Positions 7,324-14,848 of a stretch of 54,990 bases of DNA are shown here, in pieces. The stretch spans positions 1 through 54,990 of IMG/VR virus record IMGVR_UViG_3300049098_000031; one strand, 5' to 3'. This stretch comes from a virus. Below the pieces are notes generated by a model. That model had not been told where the DNA came from. It saw nothing but the letters and a program-made list of their open reading frames with translations, and did no database searches. Each line of letters begins with the position of its first letter. The stretch's first letter is position 1. Position numbers and translations under genes: made by a program.

Positions 7324-7622
7324 CAGTCGTCTTCCTGCCAGTCCATCTCTTCCTTACACGGTGAGCAGATATACTTCCACTTCGGACGTGTACGTGTGCA
7401 GCCGCAGTTCATACACGGACGATTCCATGTCTTGACTGTGGAGCGTTGGGACTGGGCGTATTTGGCGGATTCAAAGTGGGCGATGTTGTGGCGTACGAGG
7501 ATGCGCTTGAGGGTGTCTACGCAGACGCCGAGTTCTTCAGCCATCTTGGTATACGACATCCTGTTCAGGTTCGCGCGTAACCAAGCGAGCTGTTGCTTTG
7601 TCGGCGTCGTGTAACGTGGCAT
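7323..7622 (-). CDS. HTH plus zinc-ribbon small protein, 99 aa
   Basis: The N-terminal half contains a helix-turn-helix of the type seen in phage and transposon DNA-binding proteins (MAEELGVCVDTLKRILVRHN). The C-terminal half has CMNCGC and CSPC, four or five cysteines spaced like a zinc ribbon. The start is uncertain: ATG 7622 begins MPRYTTP, while an in-frame GTG at 7634 has equally poor ribosome-binding signals. It overlaps the nuclease start by one base. It probably binds DNA, possibly as a regulator. Confidence 0.65.
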   Translation of the reverse strand: MPRYTTPTKQQLAWLRANLNRMSYTKMAEELGVCVDTLKRILVRHNIAHFESAKYAQSQRSTVKTWNRPCMNCGCTRTRPKWKYICSPCKEEMDWQEDD

Positions 7623-7646
7623 AAGCGCTAACACGTACGCTGGTGC

Positions 7647-7829
7647 CTATGCGGCAGGGTCTTCTTGCTTTACGTGGTCAGCCTGTACGGATTCAGCTTC
7701 GGCATTTTGCCTTGCGACCTGCATGTGTATCTTGTTGACGACAGGTGCCACTTGACCGTAAGGCCCTTGGTTGAGCATGCCGATAACGACTTGAAGTTCT
7801 TCTGCTGATAACGCGATGTTGTATTCCAT
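7647..7829 (-). CDS. Small phage protein of unknown function, 60 aa
   Basis: This 60-residue protein starts MEYNIALSAEELQVVIGML and continues into a GPYGQVAPVVNKIHMQV segment. I recognise this as a pattern common in small phage proteins that have no assigned role. The C-terminus is acidic. Its weak GGA ribosome-binding site lies beside the 3' arm of a strong hairpin (7837-7858), which may limit translation. Confidence 0.65.
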   Translation of the reverse strand: MEYNIALSAEELQVVIGMLNQGPYGQVAPVVNKIHMQVARQNAEAESVQADHVKQEDPAA

Positions 7830-7836
7830 GTTTCAT

Positions 7837-7858
7837 TCCGGTGAGTTGCCTCACCGGA
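7837..7858 (-). promoter_or_regulatory. 9-bp hairpin with GCAA tetraloop over a ribosome-binding site
   Basis: On the minus strand TCCGGTGAG and CTCACCGGA pair perfectly around a GCAA loop, a GNRA-type tetraloop. The 3' arm contains the GGA nearest the ATG at 7829. No T-run follows, so translational control or mRNA stabilisation is more likely than termination. Confidence 0.55.
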
Positions 7859-7871
7859 TGATACCCAACAA

Positions 7872-8093
7872 TCAATCGCTTGTAAGCCTCGCTTGACGTT
7901 TTTTGTACGCCTCCGTGATTTCCTCAATCGCCTCGGCTTCGGGTGAGCCTTGCGCCACCTTGAATCCGACCAGCTTTGCATCCATCAAATCCTTCGCTGC
8001 GTCCAGTAGTGCGACGAACTCAGGCGGGAGTACCTTCCTGTTCACGTCGGGGTTGTCGGTCAGTCTCACGCCGACCATCTTGCGCTCTGTCAT
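7872..8093 (-). CDS. Small hypothetical protein, 73 aa
   Basis: The start is ATG 8093 (MTERKMVGVRLTD) because GGAG lies just upstream. The same frame can be extended to 8222, but that extension covers a low-complexity leader and is rejected. The product is a mixed-charge helical protein with a C-terminal helix (EAEAIEEITEAYKKRQARL). No family is recognised. It follows the helicase-primase gene after a 162-base gap that carries AT-rich and inverted-repeat sequence. Confidence 0.6.
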   Translation of the reverse strand: MTERKMVGVRLTDNPDVNRKVLPPEFVALLDAAKDLMDAKLVGFKVAQGSPEAEAIEEITEAYKKRQARLTSD

Positions 8094-8196
8094 TGTCGTC
8101 TCCTGTGAGTGCCCAACGGCTCCTACCGCAGCAAGCAGACAACCGACGCCGCGCCTCCAAGAGCGGCTCGGTTTCTGCTGCAAGGGGCCGTCAGGC

Positions 8197-8248
8197 AAAA
8201 TTCCAAAGGAATCTATATACATATAGGGGGGAAAAACGCTGGAATTTT
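8197..8248. repeat. Inverted repeats around a TATA-rich stretch in the helicase-to-7872 gap
   Basis: AAAATTCC (8197-8204) is matched by GGAATTTT (8241-8248), and ATTCC-AAA-GGAAT forms a smaller palindrome at 8200-8212. Between them lies TATATACATATA (8214-8225). The layout resembles an operator around a -10 region serving the minus-strand genes downstream, but no good -35 is seen. Confidence 0.4.
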
Positions 8249-8255
8249 CCGTTCC

Positions 8256-10559
8256 TCACGATTCATCCCCTTGATTTCCTTCGTCTTTTTCGTCATCAAC
8301 GGAGGAACGAGGATTTTCGTTTGCGTTCCTCCGTTCCGGCGCTTTTTTCAGGCGCAGAAAGCGCTGCCATCGACCGCCTTTGTCGCTGCGTTTACCCGAC
8401 ACGCGCTCCTTCTCGATCTCGATACAACCCTCGTCAACCAACAGGCGCACGGCCTCCTGCCACAACAACTGGCTCGCCTCTGTCTTCATGCGCTGTTGCA
8501 GGAATCGCAGGTTCAGTCTGCCATTCTTGATGTCATCACCGAACTCTGGATGGTTGGCGTTGCTTGCCATCAGGTGATTGGCTCGCTCGTAAACGTACAT
8601 GTAAATCTGATCCATGTCAGGGTGATGGCCAACCCAGTCATACACGCCAGTTTCCACCTTGTAGATGCGCTTTTTATCAACAGCCGATGTGATCTGATTG
8701 CGTACATTTTTCTCAGTCTTATCAAGAGCTTCCGCAATATCCTTCACGTTCGTTGCGCCATGGTCACGCAAGTAATCCACAACGGAACCAGCGGCTGTCT
8801 TGTCCCGCACCCTGATCTCCTCCTCCCTGAGCAGGTGCGTCACGTCTTCGAGCAGGCCGGTGATCTTGTTGCGGTGCAGCCAATGCGTACTGACGTCGCC
8901 GCCGAAGTTCTCCTTGCCCAAGCCGCCCATGAAGATGGCGTTGTTGACGGTCACGTCGAACCTGTCCGGGTCGATCTCAGCCAGCTTGGCCATGACGGTT
9001 TCAGCGATGTCATCGTTCGGACGCCAGATCGGGATGGCGAAACGCGCACTGTTGACCACGTTCGACGCGCCCCTGATCTTGCCCACAGCGCCCTGTGGCG
9101 TGGTCGGTGAGTGCATCCCCCCGTCTTCCTTGCGCAGGTGGTGCGTGAAGACGACAGCGGCCCCTGTGGCCACTGCGATGGACTGCGCCCACTTCATTGC
9201 CTTGTCCGCAGCGATGTTGTCCTCATCGAAGCGCCAGTCGAAGAAGGACTGCATCGGATCGATGACGAGCAGGGCCAAATCCTTGTAGCCGATGACGGTA
9301 TCCGGCAGGTCTTTCGTCAGGACTTCACGCCATGAGTGCGCCTCCGGCGTGAACTCCAGCGCATCGAACTTCTTCACGCCAAAACTCATCGTGTTCTCCA
9401 TCTCCGGCACGCTGATGATCGTCAGCCCCTCGCCCATAAAGACGCGCCTGTACGTAGGGTCGAGCGACATCAGGCGGCGTGAGATTTCGTGTGCGTCATC
9501 TTCGCCAAGGAACAGGATTGAGCGCCCACGCTTGCGCACACGATGGCCCATCCATTCAACCTCGTCATCCTCGCTGTACATCGACACCTTGACGGCCAAA
9601 TCCAGCAGCATGAACGTCTTGCCGACGCCACCGGGCGATGCCAGTACGCCGGGGAGTCCTGCCGGTATGATTTTGTCAACGAGATACTCACGCTCAGGCG
9701 GATCGATGTCGAAGTAGGTTGCCGTACTCAGGCTGATGAGCGCCTTGTTCTCAGCCATGGCGATCTCGGCATCGGAGCGCACGGCCTTGATCCTCTGCCC
9801 CCTGCTGTTGAACTCGTCTGGGTTGTTCGCCTTGTGCAGGTTCATGACCGACTTGGTAATCGTGATGATCTCGTCCTTCGTCAGCGGAGGATTGCAGCGT
9901 TTCTCGTTCTCTGCCCACACGAGACGCAGAATGTCCTTGCCCCACTTGTCATCGTGTTCATTGATGATGGCACCGGCAACGCGCGTCATGCCATCGTTGC
10001 GTTCGCCAGCGCCGAACTCGGCCTTGATACCTTCACGTTCTGTGTCCTCGAAGTCGACCTCTTCCTGCTTGCCGACGTGACCGTACACCCACGGGTGCAT
10101 CTCAGCGTGCATGTACGTCAGCGTGGTTCCGGGTATCAAGTCCCACTTGTAGTTCTTGCTCGGCGCCACCTTCACGTAGCCGCCGTCACCACGTACGTCG
10201 ACGCCTTCGATGCCCATCCAGTTGGTCGTGTTCTTGACCTCGTGGCCGGGATGGGAGAAGAAGATGTGATGCCCCCTTCTCGTACGTGCCTGTATTGGAG
10301 ACACAATGCCTTCGGACAGCATGCGCTCATACGCTTCTTCGTTGTCACAATCCACGACGACAAGGTTTGATACCTCGCCGGTGACGACACCGATCTCGGC
10401 CTCTGGCCAGTGGCTCCACCACTCTTCGATCATGCCCTCGTCTGCTGGTTCCTGCTGAAATCTCCGCCACTTGGCCAGTGGTCGCTTGCTTGTCGGGCTG
10501 ATCGGGATCACCGACAGGCCAATCTCGGCATACTGGAGTGCGTAGTCTTTGTTGCTCAT
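8256..10559 (-). CDS. Prim-Pol / RecA-type helicase fusion (replicative primase-helicase)
   Basis: The 767-residue protein starts with a bifunctional primase-polymerase domain: DCD at 70-72 (metal-binding), RGHHIFF at 95-101, and the GVDVRGDGGYV segment at 119-129 that forms the nucleotide pocket. After a helical linker comes a RecA/RepA-type ATPase with Walker A SPGGVGKT at 308-315, a Walker B LLVIDP, and a THHLRKED segment. A winged-helix-like C-terminal region (RDHGATNVKDIAEALDKTEKNVRNQI) probably binds DNA. The protein should prime and unwind at the phage origin. GAGG lies before the ATG. It is the second gene of the operon that starts with the HTH protein. Confidence 0.9.
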   Translation of the reverse strand: MSNKDYALQYAEIGLSVIPISPTSKRPLAKWRRFQQEPADEGMIEEWWSHWPEAEIGVVTGEVSNLVVVDCDNEEAYERMLSEGIVSPIQARTRRGHHIFFSHPGHEVKNTTNWMGIEGVDVRGDGGYVKVAPSKNYKWDLIPGTTLTYMHAEMHPWVYGHVGKQEEVDFEDTEREGIKAEFGAGERNDGMTRVAGAIINEHDDKWGKDILRLVWAENEKRCNPPLTKDEIITITKSVMNLHKANNPDEFNSRGQRIKAVRSDAEIAMAENKALISLSTATYFDIDPPEREYLVDKIIPAGLPGVLASPGGVGKTFMLLDLAVKVSMYSEDDEVEWMGHRVRKRGRSILFLGEDDAHEISRRLMSLDPTYRRVFMGEGLTIISVPEMENTMSFGVKKFDALEFTPEAHSWREVLTKDLPDTVIGYKDLALLVIDPMQSFFDWRFDEDNIAADKAMKWAQSIAVATGAAVVFTHHLRKEDGGMHSPTTPQGAVGKIRGASNVVNSARFAIPIWRPNDDIAETVMAKLAEIDPDRFDVTVNNAIFMGGLGKENFGGDVSTHWLHRNKITGLLEDVTHLLREEEIRVRDKTAAGSVVDYLRDHGATNVKDIAEALDKTEKNVRNQITSAVDKKRIYKVETGVYDWVGHHPDMDQIYMYVYERANHLMASNANHPEFGDDIKNGRLNLRFLQQRMKTEASQLLWQEAVRLLVDEGCIEIEKERVSGKRSDKGGRWQRFLRLKKAPERRNANENPRSSVDDEKDEGNQGDES

Positions 10560-10571
10560 GTGTGTGTTTCC

Positions 10572-10772
10572 TCAGTCGTTGATAAAATAATCGTCCACCT
10601 TCAGGTCAGGACGGGCTTGCTTGATGGCTGCGATCAGGATGGTGTTCATGTGACCCTGCTCTATCCACCGGTATGGTCTGGTGCGCATCTTGCCTGTCAT
10701 TTTGGCTACTTCACGTGCGCCACCGGCGTCATCTATGAAGCGTTTGATGTCGAACCGCATCTGCTTTTTCAT
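10572..10772 (-). CDS. Cro-like small HTH regulator, 66 aa
   Basis: The ATG at 10772 (MKKQMRFDIKRFI) is chosen; the frame is open further upstream but would run through the promoter region into a hydrophobic shadow. The product contains a plausible helix-turn-helix (GGAREVAKMTGKMRTRPYRWIEQ), and its size and basic character match Cro-type repressors. It is transcribed away from the 10854 operon from an overlapping promoter. It precedes the primase-helicase gene by 12 bases. Autoregulation of the shared control region is inferred. Confidence 0.65.
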   Translation of the reverse strand: MKKQMRFDIKRFIDDAGGAREVAKMTGKMRTRPYRWIEQGHMNTILIAAIKQARPDLKVDDYFIND

Positions 10773-10788
10773 TCTCGTAAATTTCCTC

Positions 10789-10817
10789 TTGCAATCAGGC
10801 TCAGTGCCGCATAATAT
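10789..10817 (+). promoter_or_regulatory. Sigma70-type promoter for the recombination operon
   Basis: TTGCAA (10789-10794) and TAATAT (10812-10817) are separated by 17 bases and lie 37 bases before the ATG at 10854. This is the best consensus-like promoter seen in the window. Confidence 0.8.
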
Positions 10818-10840
10818 ACAGCACTCGAACAACAAAGCAA
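10813..10840 (-). promoter_or_regulatory. Divergent promoter for the HTH/primase operon
   Basis: On the minus strand TTGCTT (10840-10835) is followed after 16 bases by TATATT (10818-10813). The -10 element shares five bases with the plus-strand -10, so polymerase can occupy only one of the two promoters at a time. Confidence 0.6.
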
Positions 10841-10853
10841 GCCAACACACCAG

Positions 10854-11255
10854 ATGAATAGACCAATAGATGAAGACGAACTCGACCAACTCGCGCAGGA
10901 ATACCTGCATTGTATCGAAGCCAAGAAGGGCATCGACCAGCTACTCAGGGAAGTGAAGCAAAAGATTTCCACCTACAAAGCAACACCCGCCCCCGGCGCA
11001 GAAGCGCATTTCTCTGGCAAACGATACGATGTCGTTGTCAAGAAAGCGGCGCGTTATAAATGGGATGAGGATATGGTGGAAGCAGCGGCCAAGAATGATG
11101 ATGCAATCGATGCCATCGTCAAGCACAAGGTAACGGTCGACACCAAGAAACTCGACTCCCTGCCAACCAAGTCGCTCACGCACCTGCTCGGTTATGCCGA
11201 CATCACCGACGGAATGATCACCGTCAAGATCACAGAGAAAGAGGAAAACGAATGA
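10854..11255 (+). CDS. Hypothetical protein of the recombination operon, 133 aa
   Basis: This is the first gene after the plus-strand promoter. The N-terminal 40 residues are a charged helix (LDQLAQEYLHCIEAKKGIDQ), followed by an alpha/beta region ending in an acidic tail. Small proteins of this kind commonly precede Sak4-like ATPases in phages, but no function is established to my knowledge. The stop overlaps the ATPase start as ATGA, which suggests coupled expression and perhaps a shared complex. Confidence 0.72.
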   Translation: MNRPIDEDELDQLAQEYLHCIEAKKGIDQLLREVKQKISTYKATPAPGAEAHFSGKRYDVVVKKAARYKWDEDMVEAAAKNDDAIDAIVKHKVTVDTKKLDSLPTKSLTHLLGYADITDGMITVKITEKEENE

Positions 11256-12049
11256 CATTCACACCAATGAAGACCGATGATGATGCCATCATCGATGCGT
11301 CGAAGACGCTCGTGTACGCACTGCACGGGTTCGGCAAGACAACCCAGTGCCGGTACTATCAGGAGGCATTTGGCAAGGGGTTCATCCTGTCTGGAGAGGG
11401 AGGGCTGCGTTCCATCAGCGACGTCGGCATCGATTACCTGCCGTTCTCGTCATGGGATGGCAAGCACGATCCAGAAGCAGGCGTGTACTCGTTCCGTGGC
11501 ATCTGCAAGATGATCCAGTCTCCTGATTTCAAGAAGGCTGGCTACAAGTGGATCGCCATCGACTCTTTGACTGAGGCCAGCGACTTGCTGTTCAAGGAAC
11601 TGGAGCAGAAGTTCAAGGACGACAAGAACGGTTTCAAGATGTGGGGCGAGTTCGCACGCCAGATGATCGGCTCACTCAAGTGGGTACGCGATCTCGGCTA
11701 CCACGTACTCGTAACGGCGCTGGCCAAGGACGAGGAAGACGACAACGGTCGCACGACCTTCTGGCCGCACGTACACGGCAAGGCAGCGGCCAAACAAATT
11801 CCTGCACTGTTCGATCACGTGTTCGCAGGCGTACGGGAAACCATCCATGAAGACGATGGAAGTATCCGTGTCGTACGCAAGCTATACAGTGACGAGGTGT
11901 ACGGATACCACGGCAAGATACGCGATCCGTTGCGGCGTATCCCGCCCGTAATCCACGAGGCCAACATTGCGGCTGTACTGGAAGCCATGAACTACGACAG
12001 CGACGATTTTGATAAGTGGCTTGCAAGCCACGAAGGAGAATACGCATGA
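11252..12049 (+). CDS. Sak4-like RecA-type ATPase (single-strand annealing/recombination)
   Basis: The 265-residue protein carries a P-loop HGFGKTT (25-31) immediately after an N-terminal strand, then EGGLRSI and a Walker B-like KWIAIDSLTE segment. This short RecA-fold plan fits Sak4-type phage ATPases, which work with an ssDNA-binding protein in homologous recombination. The following gene is such a protein and overlaps as ATGA, and a nuclease lies two genes on. GAGG precedes the ATG. The family call depends on motif order and context. Confidence 0.78.
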   Translation: MTFTPMKTDDDAIIDASKTLVYALHGFGKTTQCRYYQEAFGKGFILSGEGGLRSISDVGIDYLPFSSWDGKHDPEAGVYSFRGICKMIQSPDFKKAGYKWIAIDSLTEASDLLFKELEQKFKDDKNGFKMWGEFARQMIGSLKWVRDLGYHVLVTALAKDEEDDNGRTTFWPHVHGKAAAKQIPALFDHVFAGVRETIHEDDGSIRVVRKLYSDEVYGYHGKIRDPLRRIPPVIHEANIAAVLEAMNYDSDDFDKWLASHEGEYA

Positions 12050-12576
12050 GTGATTTTGATTTTTCCCAACTCGACCTGAGCGAATATGAAGTCGACAGCG
12101 GTGAGGAGCGCCTGCGTGCAGGTAGATACATCTGCAAGGTGACTGAGGCCAAGGTCGAACCGATGAAGAGCAAGAACGGGTACACGCTTGTTCTGCGCCT
12201 TGAAGACAAGGTGACTGGCCACGGCAGCATACCGATGTTCATTACCGTCAAGCACAGCAAGAGCGCCAAGGCGCAACAAATCGGGCTTGCGCAGGTAAAG
12301 ACACTGGCCACGCATGGCGGCTTGCCCAACCCTGACAAGGTCGGAGACGTGAAGAACCTCGTCGGCCTTGAGGTAGGTGTGAAGGTATCGCCTGAGCCTT
12401 GGACTGACGACAACGGCGAAGAACGCACGGGTAGTGCCGTCGACAAGTGGCACCCGTTCTTTGATCCAGCCAAGGGCGCAACCGGCCCCGACCCCGTGGA
12501 AACGAAGGGATCGGACTCGGTAAAAACCCCGCCGCCTCCGAAGGCAGACCCATTCGACGACGACATTCCTTTCTGA
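12046..12576 (+). CDS. DUF669-like single-stranded DNA-binding protein
   Basis: The start ATG 12046 has GGAG upstream and overlaps the ATPase stop. The 176-residue product has a beta-rich N-terminal domain (LRAGRYICKVTEAKVEPMK), a central region with IGLAQVKTLATHGGLPNPD, and a disordered proline-rich linker ending in the acidic tip DPFDDDIPF. That tip is the classic C-terminal tail by which SSB proteins dock partners. DUF669-type proteins next to Sak4-like ATPases act as phage SSBs. It likely coats ssDNA during replication and recombination. Confidence 0.78.
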   Translation: MSDFDFSQLDLSEYEVDSGEERLRAGRYICKVTEAKVEPMKSKNGYTLVLRLEDKVTGHGSIPMFITVKHSKSAKAQQIGLAQVKTLATHGGLPNPDKVGDVKNLVGLEVGVKVSPEPWTDDNGEERTGSAVDKWHPFFDPAKGATGPDPVETKGSDSVKTPPPPKADPFDDDIPF

Positions 12577-12630
12577 TTTCGTGTCACTCGTTGCCAAGGA
12601 CGGCTTTTTTCACCACACAGAGAACAACCA

Positions 12631-12684
12631 ATGACTGAGATTACCTACAACAGACAATTTATCGAGGAGCAACAAGATGGCTGA
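12631..12684 (+). CDS. Possible 17-aa leader peptide
   Basis: An ATG at 12631 opens a 17-codon frame (MTEITYNRQFIEEQQDG) that ends with TGA overlapping the start of the next gene at 12677. It contains the GAGGAG that serves that gene. It could be a translational leader or simply chance; no independent support exists. Confidence 0.25.
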   Translation: MTEITYNRQFIEEQQDG

Positions 12685-13090
12685 CTCACTGGATAATCTG
12701 CACGAATCAGAGCGACGCAAGCGCGAAGCAATGAACATGATGGACGAAAGGGTTCGCGTGAGCTTCGACCCGAACAACCTGAACCAACACGAACCCGGTG
12801 CCAAGCTGGATGGCGGCAAGCCACGTATGAGCCTGATCATGAACGGCTTCGCCAGTGCATTGTACGAGGTCGCACAGGTAGGTACGTACGGTGCCGACAA
12901 GTACACCGACAACGGCTGGGTGGAAGTCCTTGATGGCGTCAGCCGTTACACCGATGCGATGTACCGGCACCTGCTGTTTGAATCATCCGAAACACACGAT
13001 CCCGAAAGCAACCTCATGCACGCCGCACATGCTGCATGGAACGCATTGGCAAGGCTGGAGCTGATGCTGCGGGAAGGTCGGCACTTGTGA
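12677..13090 (+). CDS. dATP/dGTP diphosphohydrolase-like (DUF5664-type) protein
   Basis: The 137-residue protein has the pattern GAKLDGGKPR near residue 41, then a helix, GADKYTDNGW, YTDAMYRHLL, an acidic ESNLMHAAHAAW block, and a final leucine-rich helix. I recognise this as the phage family known as dATP/dGTP diphosphohydrolase N-terminal domain, related to MazG-type all-alpha NTP pyrophosphatases. It would hydrolyse deoxynucleoside triphosphates to monophosphates and pyrophosphate and so change the dNTP pool. GAGGAG precedes the start. Activity depends on the family assignment, which is by pattern. Confidence 0.7.
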   Translation: MADSLDNLHESERRKREAMNMMDERVRVSFDPNNLNQHEPGAKLDGGKPRMSLIMNGFASALYEVAQVGTYGADKYTDNGWVEVLDGVSRYTDAMYRHLLFESSETHDPESNLMHAAHAAWNALARLELMLREGRHL

Positions 13091-13968
13091 TCGAAGAGAT
13101 CGCTGATCTCGTCGAGAAGAACGAACCGGAGTCTCCCTCCGGTCGCATTACTCCAGAACACATCGAGCGCGAATACATAGGCGCATCCAGCATCGGGCAT
13201 CCATGTGAACGCATGATCGCCCTGCGCCTACGCGGCTTTCCAACCGATCCGATCCGCCCGTCCTTGAAGCGCATCTTCGAGGCTGGCCACCTGTTCGAGC
13301 GGTTGGTTGTCGATCATCTGGAGGAGTGCGTATCGTACTTCGACGAGTACGTTGTTACCGACACAGGCGCTGGCATCGAAGAGCAGCACACGTACTACTA
13401 CTACGGTGGCGCATGCCGCGCACACAGTGATGGCGTCCTGCTACACAAGAAGAGCGACGAGAAGACGCTGATTGAGATCAAGTCTGCCAACGACACGTCG
13501 TTCGGCTCGTTCGTACGCCTCGGCCTGAAATACTCGCACCAGTCCTACTACGACCAAATGCAGTTGATGATGGGCCTTGGCGAAATGAAGCATGGCCTGA
13601 TGATCATGATCAACAAGAACAACAGCCAGATGCACACGGAGGTTATCGAGTTCGACGAAGTCATCTTCGGCTACCTGACTGCACGCGTCGAGTACGTGGC
13701 ATCAGGCAAGGACGAGAAGTACGGGAAGGACGCCAACAACCCGGTGTGTAATATGTGTAGTTACACACACGCCTGCCACGACCCAATCGAGATCGACCGT
13801 AGCGAACGTACGTGCAGGCACTGCGCCTACTCGATCATCACTCCCGGCGACTATGCCTACTGCAACAACGACGACGTGCTTGAGGTAAGCGCGATACTGG
13901 AAAGAGACGAAGCACACAGAAACGCACGCACGTGCCCATACTTCACTGACTACAGGGGGAAGAAATGA
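13087..13968 (+). CDS. Cas4/AddB-like PD-(D/E)XK exonuclease with Fe-S-type Cys cluster
   Basis: The start is a GTG at 13087 overlapping the preceding stop (GTGA). The 293-residue protein has an N-terminal Cys40 (GHPCER), His68 in EAGHLFE, Asp115 (HSDG), the Glu130-x-Lys132 pair (IEIKS) and a QMQ motif (157-159). Cys221, Cys224 and Cys230 then complete a four-cysteine set with Cys40. This is the Cas4/AddB plan, in which four cysteines hold a 4Fe-4S cluster around a RecB-type nuclease. A further Cys group (243, 246, 259) is extra. With Sak4-like ATPase and SSB it makes a recombination cassette that would resect DNA ends. Confidence 0.78.
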   Translation: MIEEIADLVEKNEPESPSGRITPEHIEREYIGASSIGHPCERMIALRLRGFPTDPIRPSLKRIFEAGHLFERLVVDHLEECVSYFDEYVVTDTGAGIEEQHTYYYYGGACRAHSDGVLLHKKSDEKTLIEIKSANDTSFGSFVRLGLKYSHQSYYDQMQLMMGLGEMKHGLMIMINKNNSQMHTEVIEFDEVIFGYLTARVEYVASGKDEKYGKDANNPVCNMCSYTHACHDPIEIDRSERTCRHCAYSIITPGDYAYCNNDDVLEVSAILERDEAHRNARTCPYFTDYRGKK

Positions 13969-14216
13969 GCGACCTTATCATGGAACACACAGCAAGCTGG
14001 GTTACGAAGAAGATACGCGACCGCGAACGCAGTAACCTGACAGACCTGCCGACAGCCGTCTTCATCACAGACGACATGAAAGAAGAACACGATATTCTGA
14101 TCCGTGGGTTATCACGCGCCCCCGGCAAGGGTTACGATTTGCTCGGCGTATACGAGAATCCGACACGTGAACTCATACTCGAAGACCTGCAAGAATTTTA
14201 CGGAGCACCCGCATGA
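13965..14216 (+). CDS. Small hypothetical protein, 83 aa
   Basis: The ATG overlaps the nuclease stop (ATGA), and its own stop overlaps the next start the same way. The product is a mixed alpha/beta protein with AVFITDDMKEEHDILIRGL and a C-terminal acidic helix. No family is recognised. Tight coupling to the nuclease and oxygenase genes suggests a role in the same process. Confidence 0.65.
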   Translation: MSDLIMEHTASWVTKKIRDRERSNLTDLPTAVFITDDMKEEHDILIRGLSRAPGKGYDLLGVYENPTRELILEDLQEFYGAPA

Positions 14217-14848
14217 CCCAACTCATCGATCAGTATTACCACGTACCAAATGTCTTCACCGAAGCAGAGATCGGCGAGATCATCGAGCGCGGCAAGGCCA
14301 TGGCTCCAAGTCGTGCAAAGGTACTCAAGGGAGGCGTCTCTATACCTGACGTCTTTGCACGCCGCTGCAAGCAATCATGGATACAGATGCGCTACGACTC
14401 TCGCTGGATATTCAACAAGCTGTCGGATGCCGTGAACCATGCGAACGACACTTCATTCAAATACAACCTGAGCTGCATGGAGCCGCTGCATTACTTGGAG
14501 TACGGTTTTCTTGGCGGGTACGGCAAACACGTCGACAACGGCGAAGATCGTGTACGCAACCGGTTGCTTACTGCCATCGTTCCACTTACCAGCTTCAGCG
14601 AATACGTTGGCGGAGGACTGGTGATTCACGGTGATGAGTACAGCATGCCGGTCGAATTCATTTCCAACCTTGGTGACGTCATCGTGATTGACTCTGGGCT
14701 ACCACATGAAGCCAAGCCAGTATGGTGGGGCAATCGCAAGGCGCTAGTGGGGTGGTTCCGTGGGCCAACGCCGCCAGACCTGAAGCACGAAACGCTTCTC
14801 TATGACGTACCGAAACGACCGAAACGAGGCGTCAGCACATGGACGTAA
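14213..14848 (+). CDS. 2-oxoglutarate/Fe(II)-dependent dioxygenase
   Basis: The 211-residue protein shows the double-stranded beta-helix signature of prolyl-4-hydroxylase-type oxygenases: GKHVDN with the iron ligands His106 and Asp108, GGGLVIH and GDVIVIDS strands, the distal iron ligand His165 (LPHEAKPV), and Arg175/Lys176 (NRKALVGW) for 2-oxoglutarate. All three iron ligands are present. The substrate could be a phage or host protein side chain or a nucleic acid base; the sequence does not decide. It lies in the early recombination operon and not among virion genes, which leans toward DNA or a host factor. Confidence 0.82.
   Translation: MTQLIDQYYHVPNVFTEAEIGEIIERGKAMAPSRAKVLKGGVSIPDVFARRCKQSWIQMRYDSRWIFNKLSDAVNHANDTSFKYNLSCMEPLHYLEYGFLGGYGKHVDNGEDRVRNRLLTAIVPLTSFSEYVGGGLVIHGDEYSMPVEFISNLGDVIVIDSGLPHEAKPVWWGNRKALVGWFRGPTPPDLKHETLLYDVPKRPKRGVSTWT

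Noticed and set aside
8109-9110. Long plus-strand open frame opposite the primase-helicase
   Set aside because: It is antisense to a gene with clear motifs and shows no domain or ribosome-binding site.
10773-10910. N-terminal extension of the HTH gene with a hydrophobic segment
   Set aside because: It would run through the divergent promoter region and has no start signals; the ATG at 10772 is better.
12593-12610. Intrinsic terminator GCC-N6-GGC-T6 after the SSB gene
   Set aside because: The stem has only three pairs, too weak to claim.
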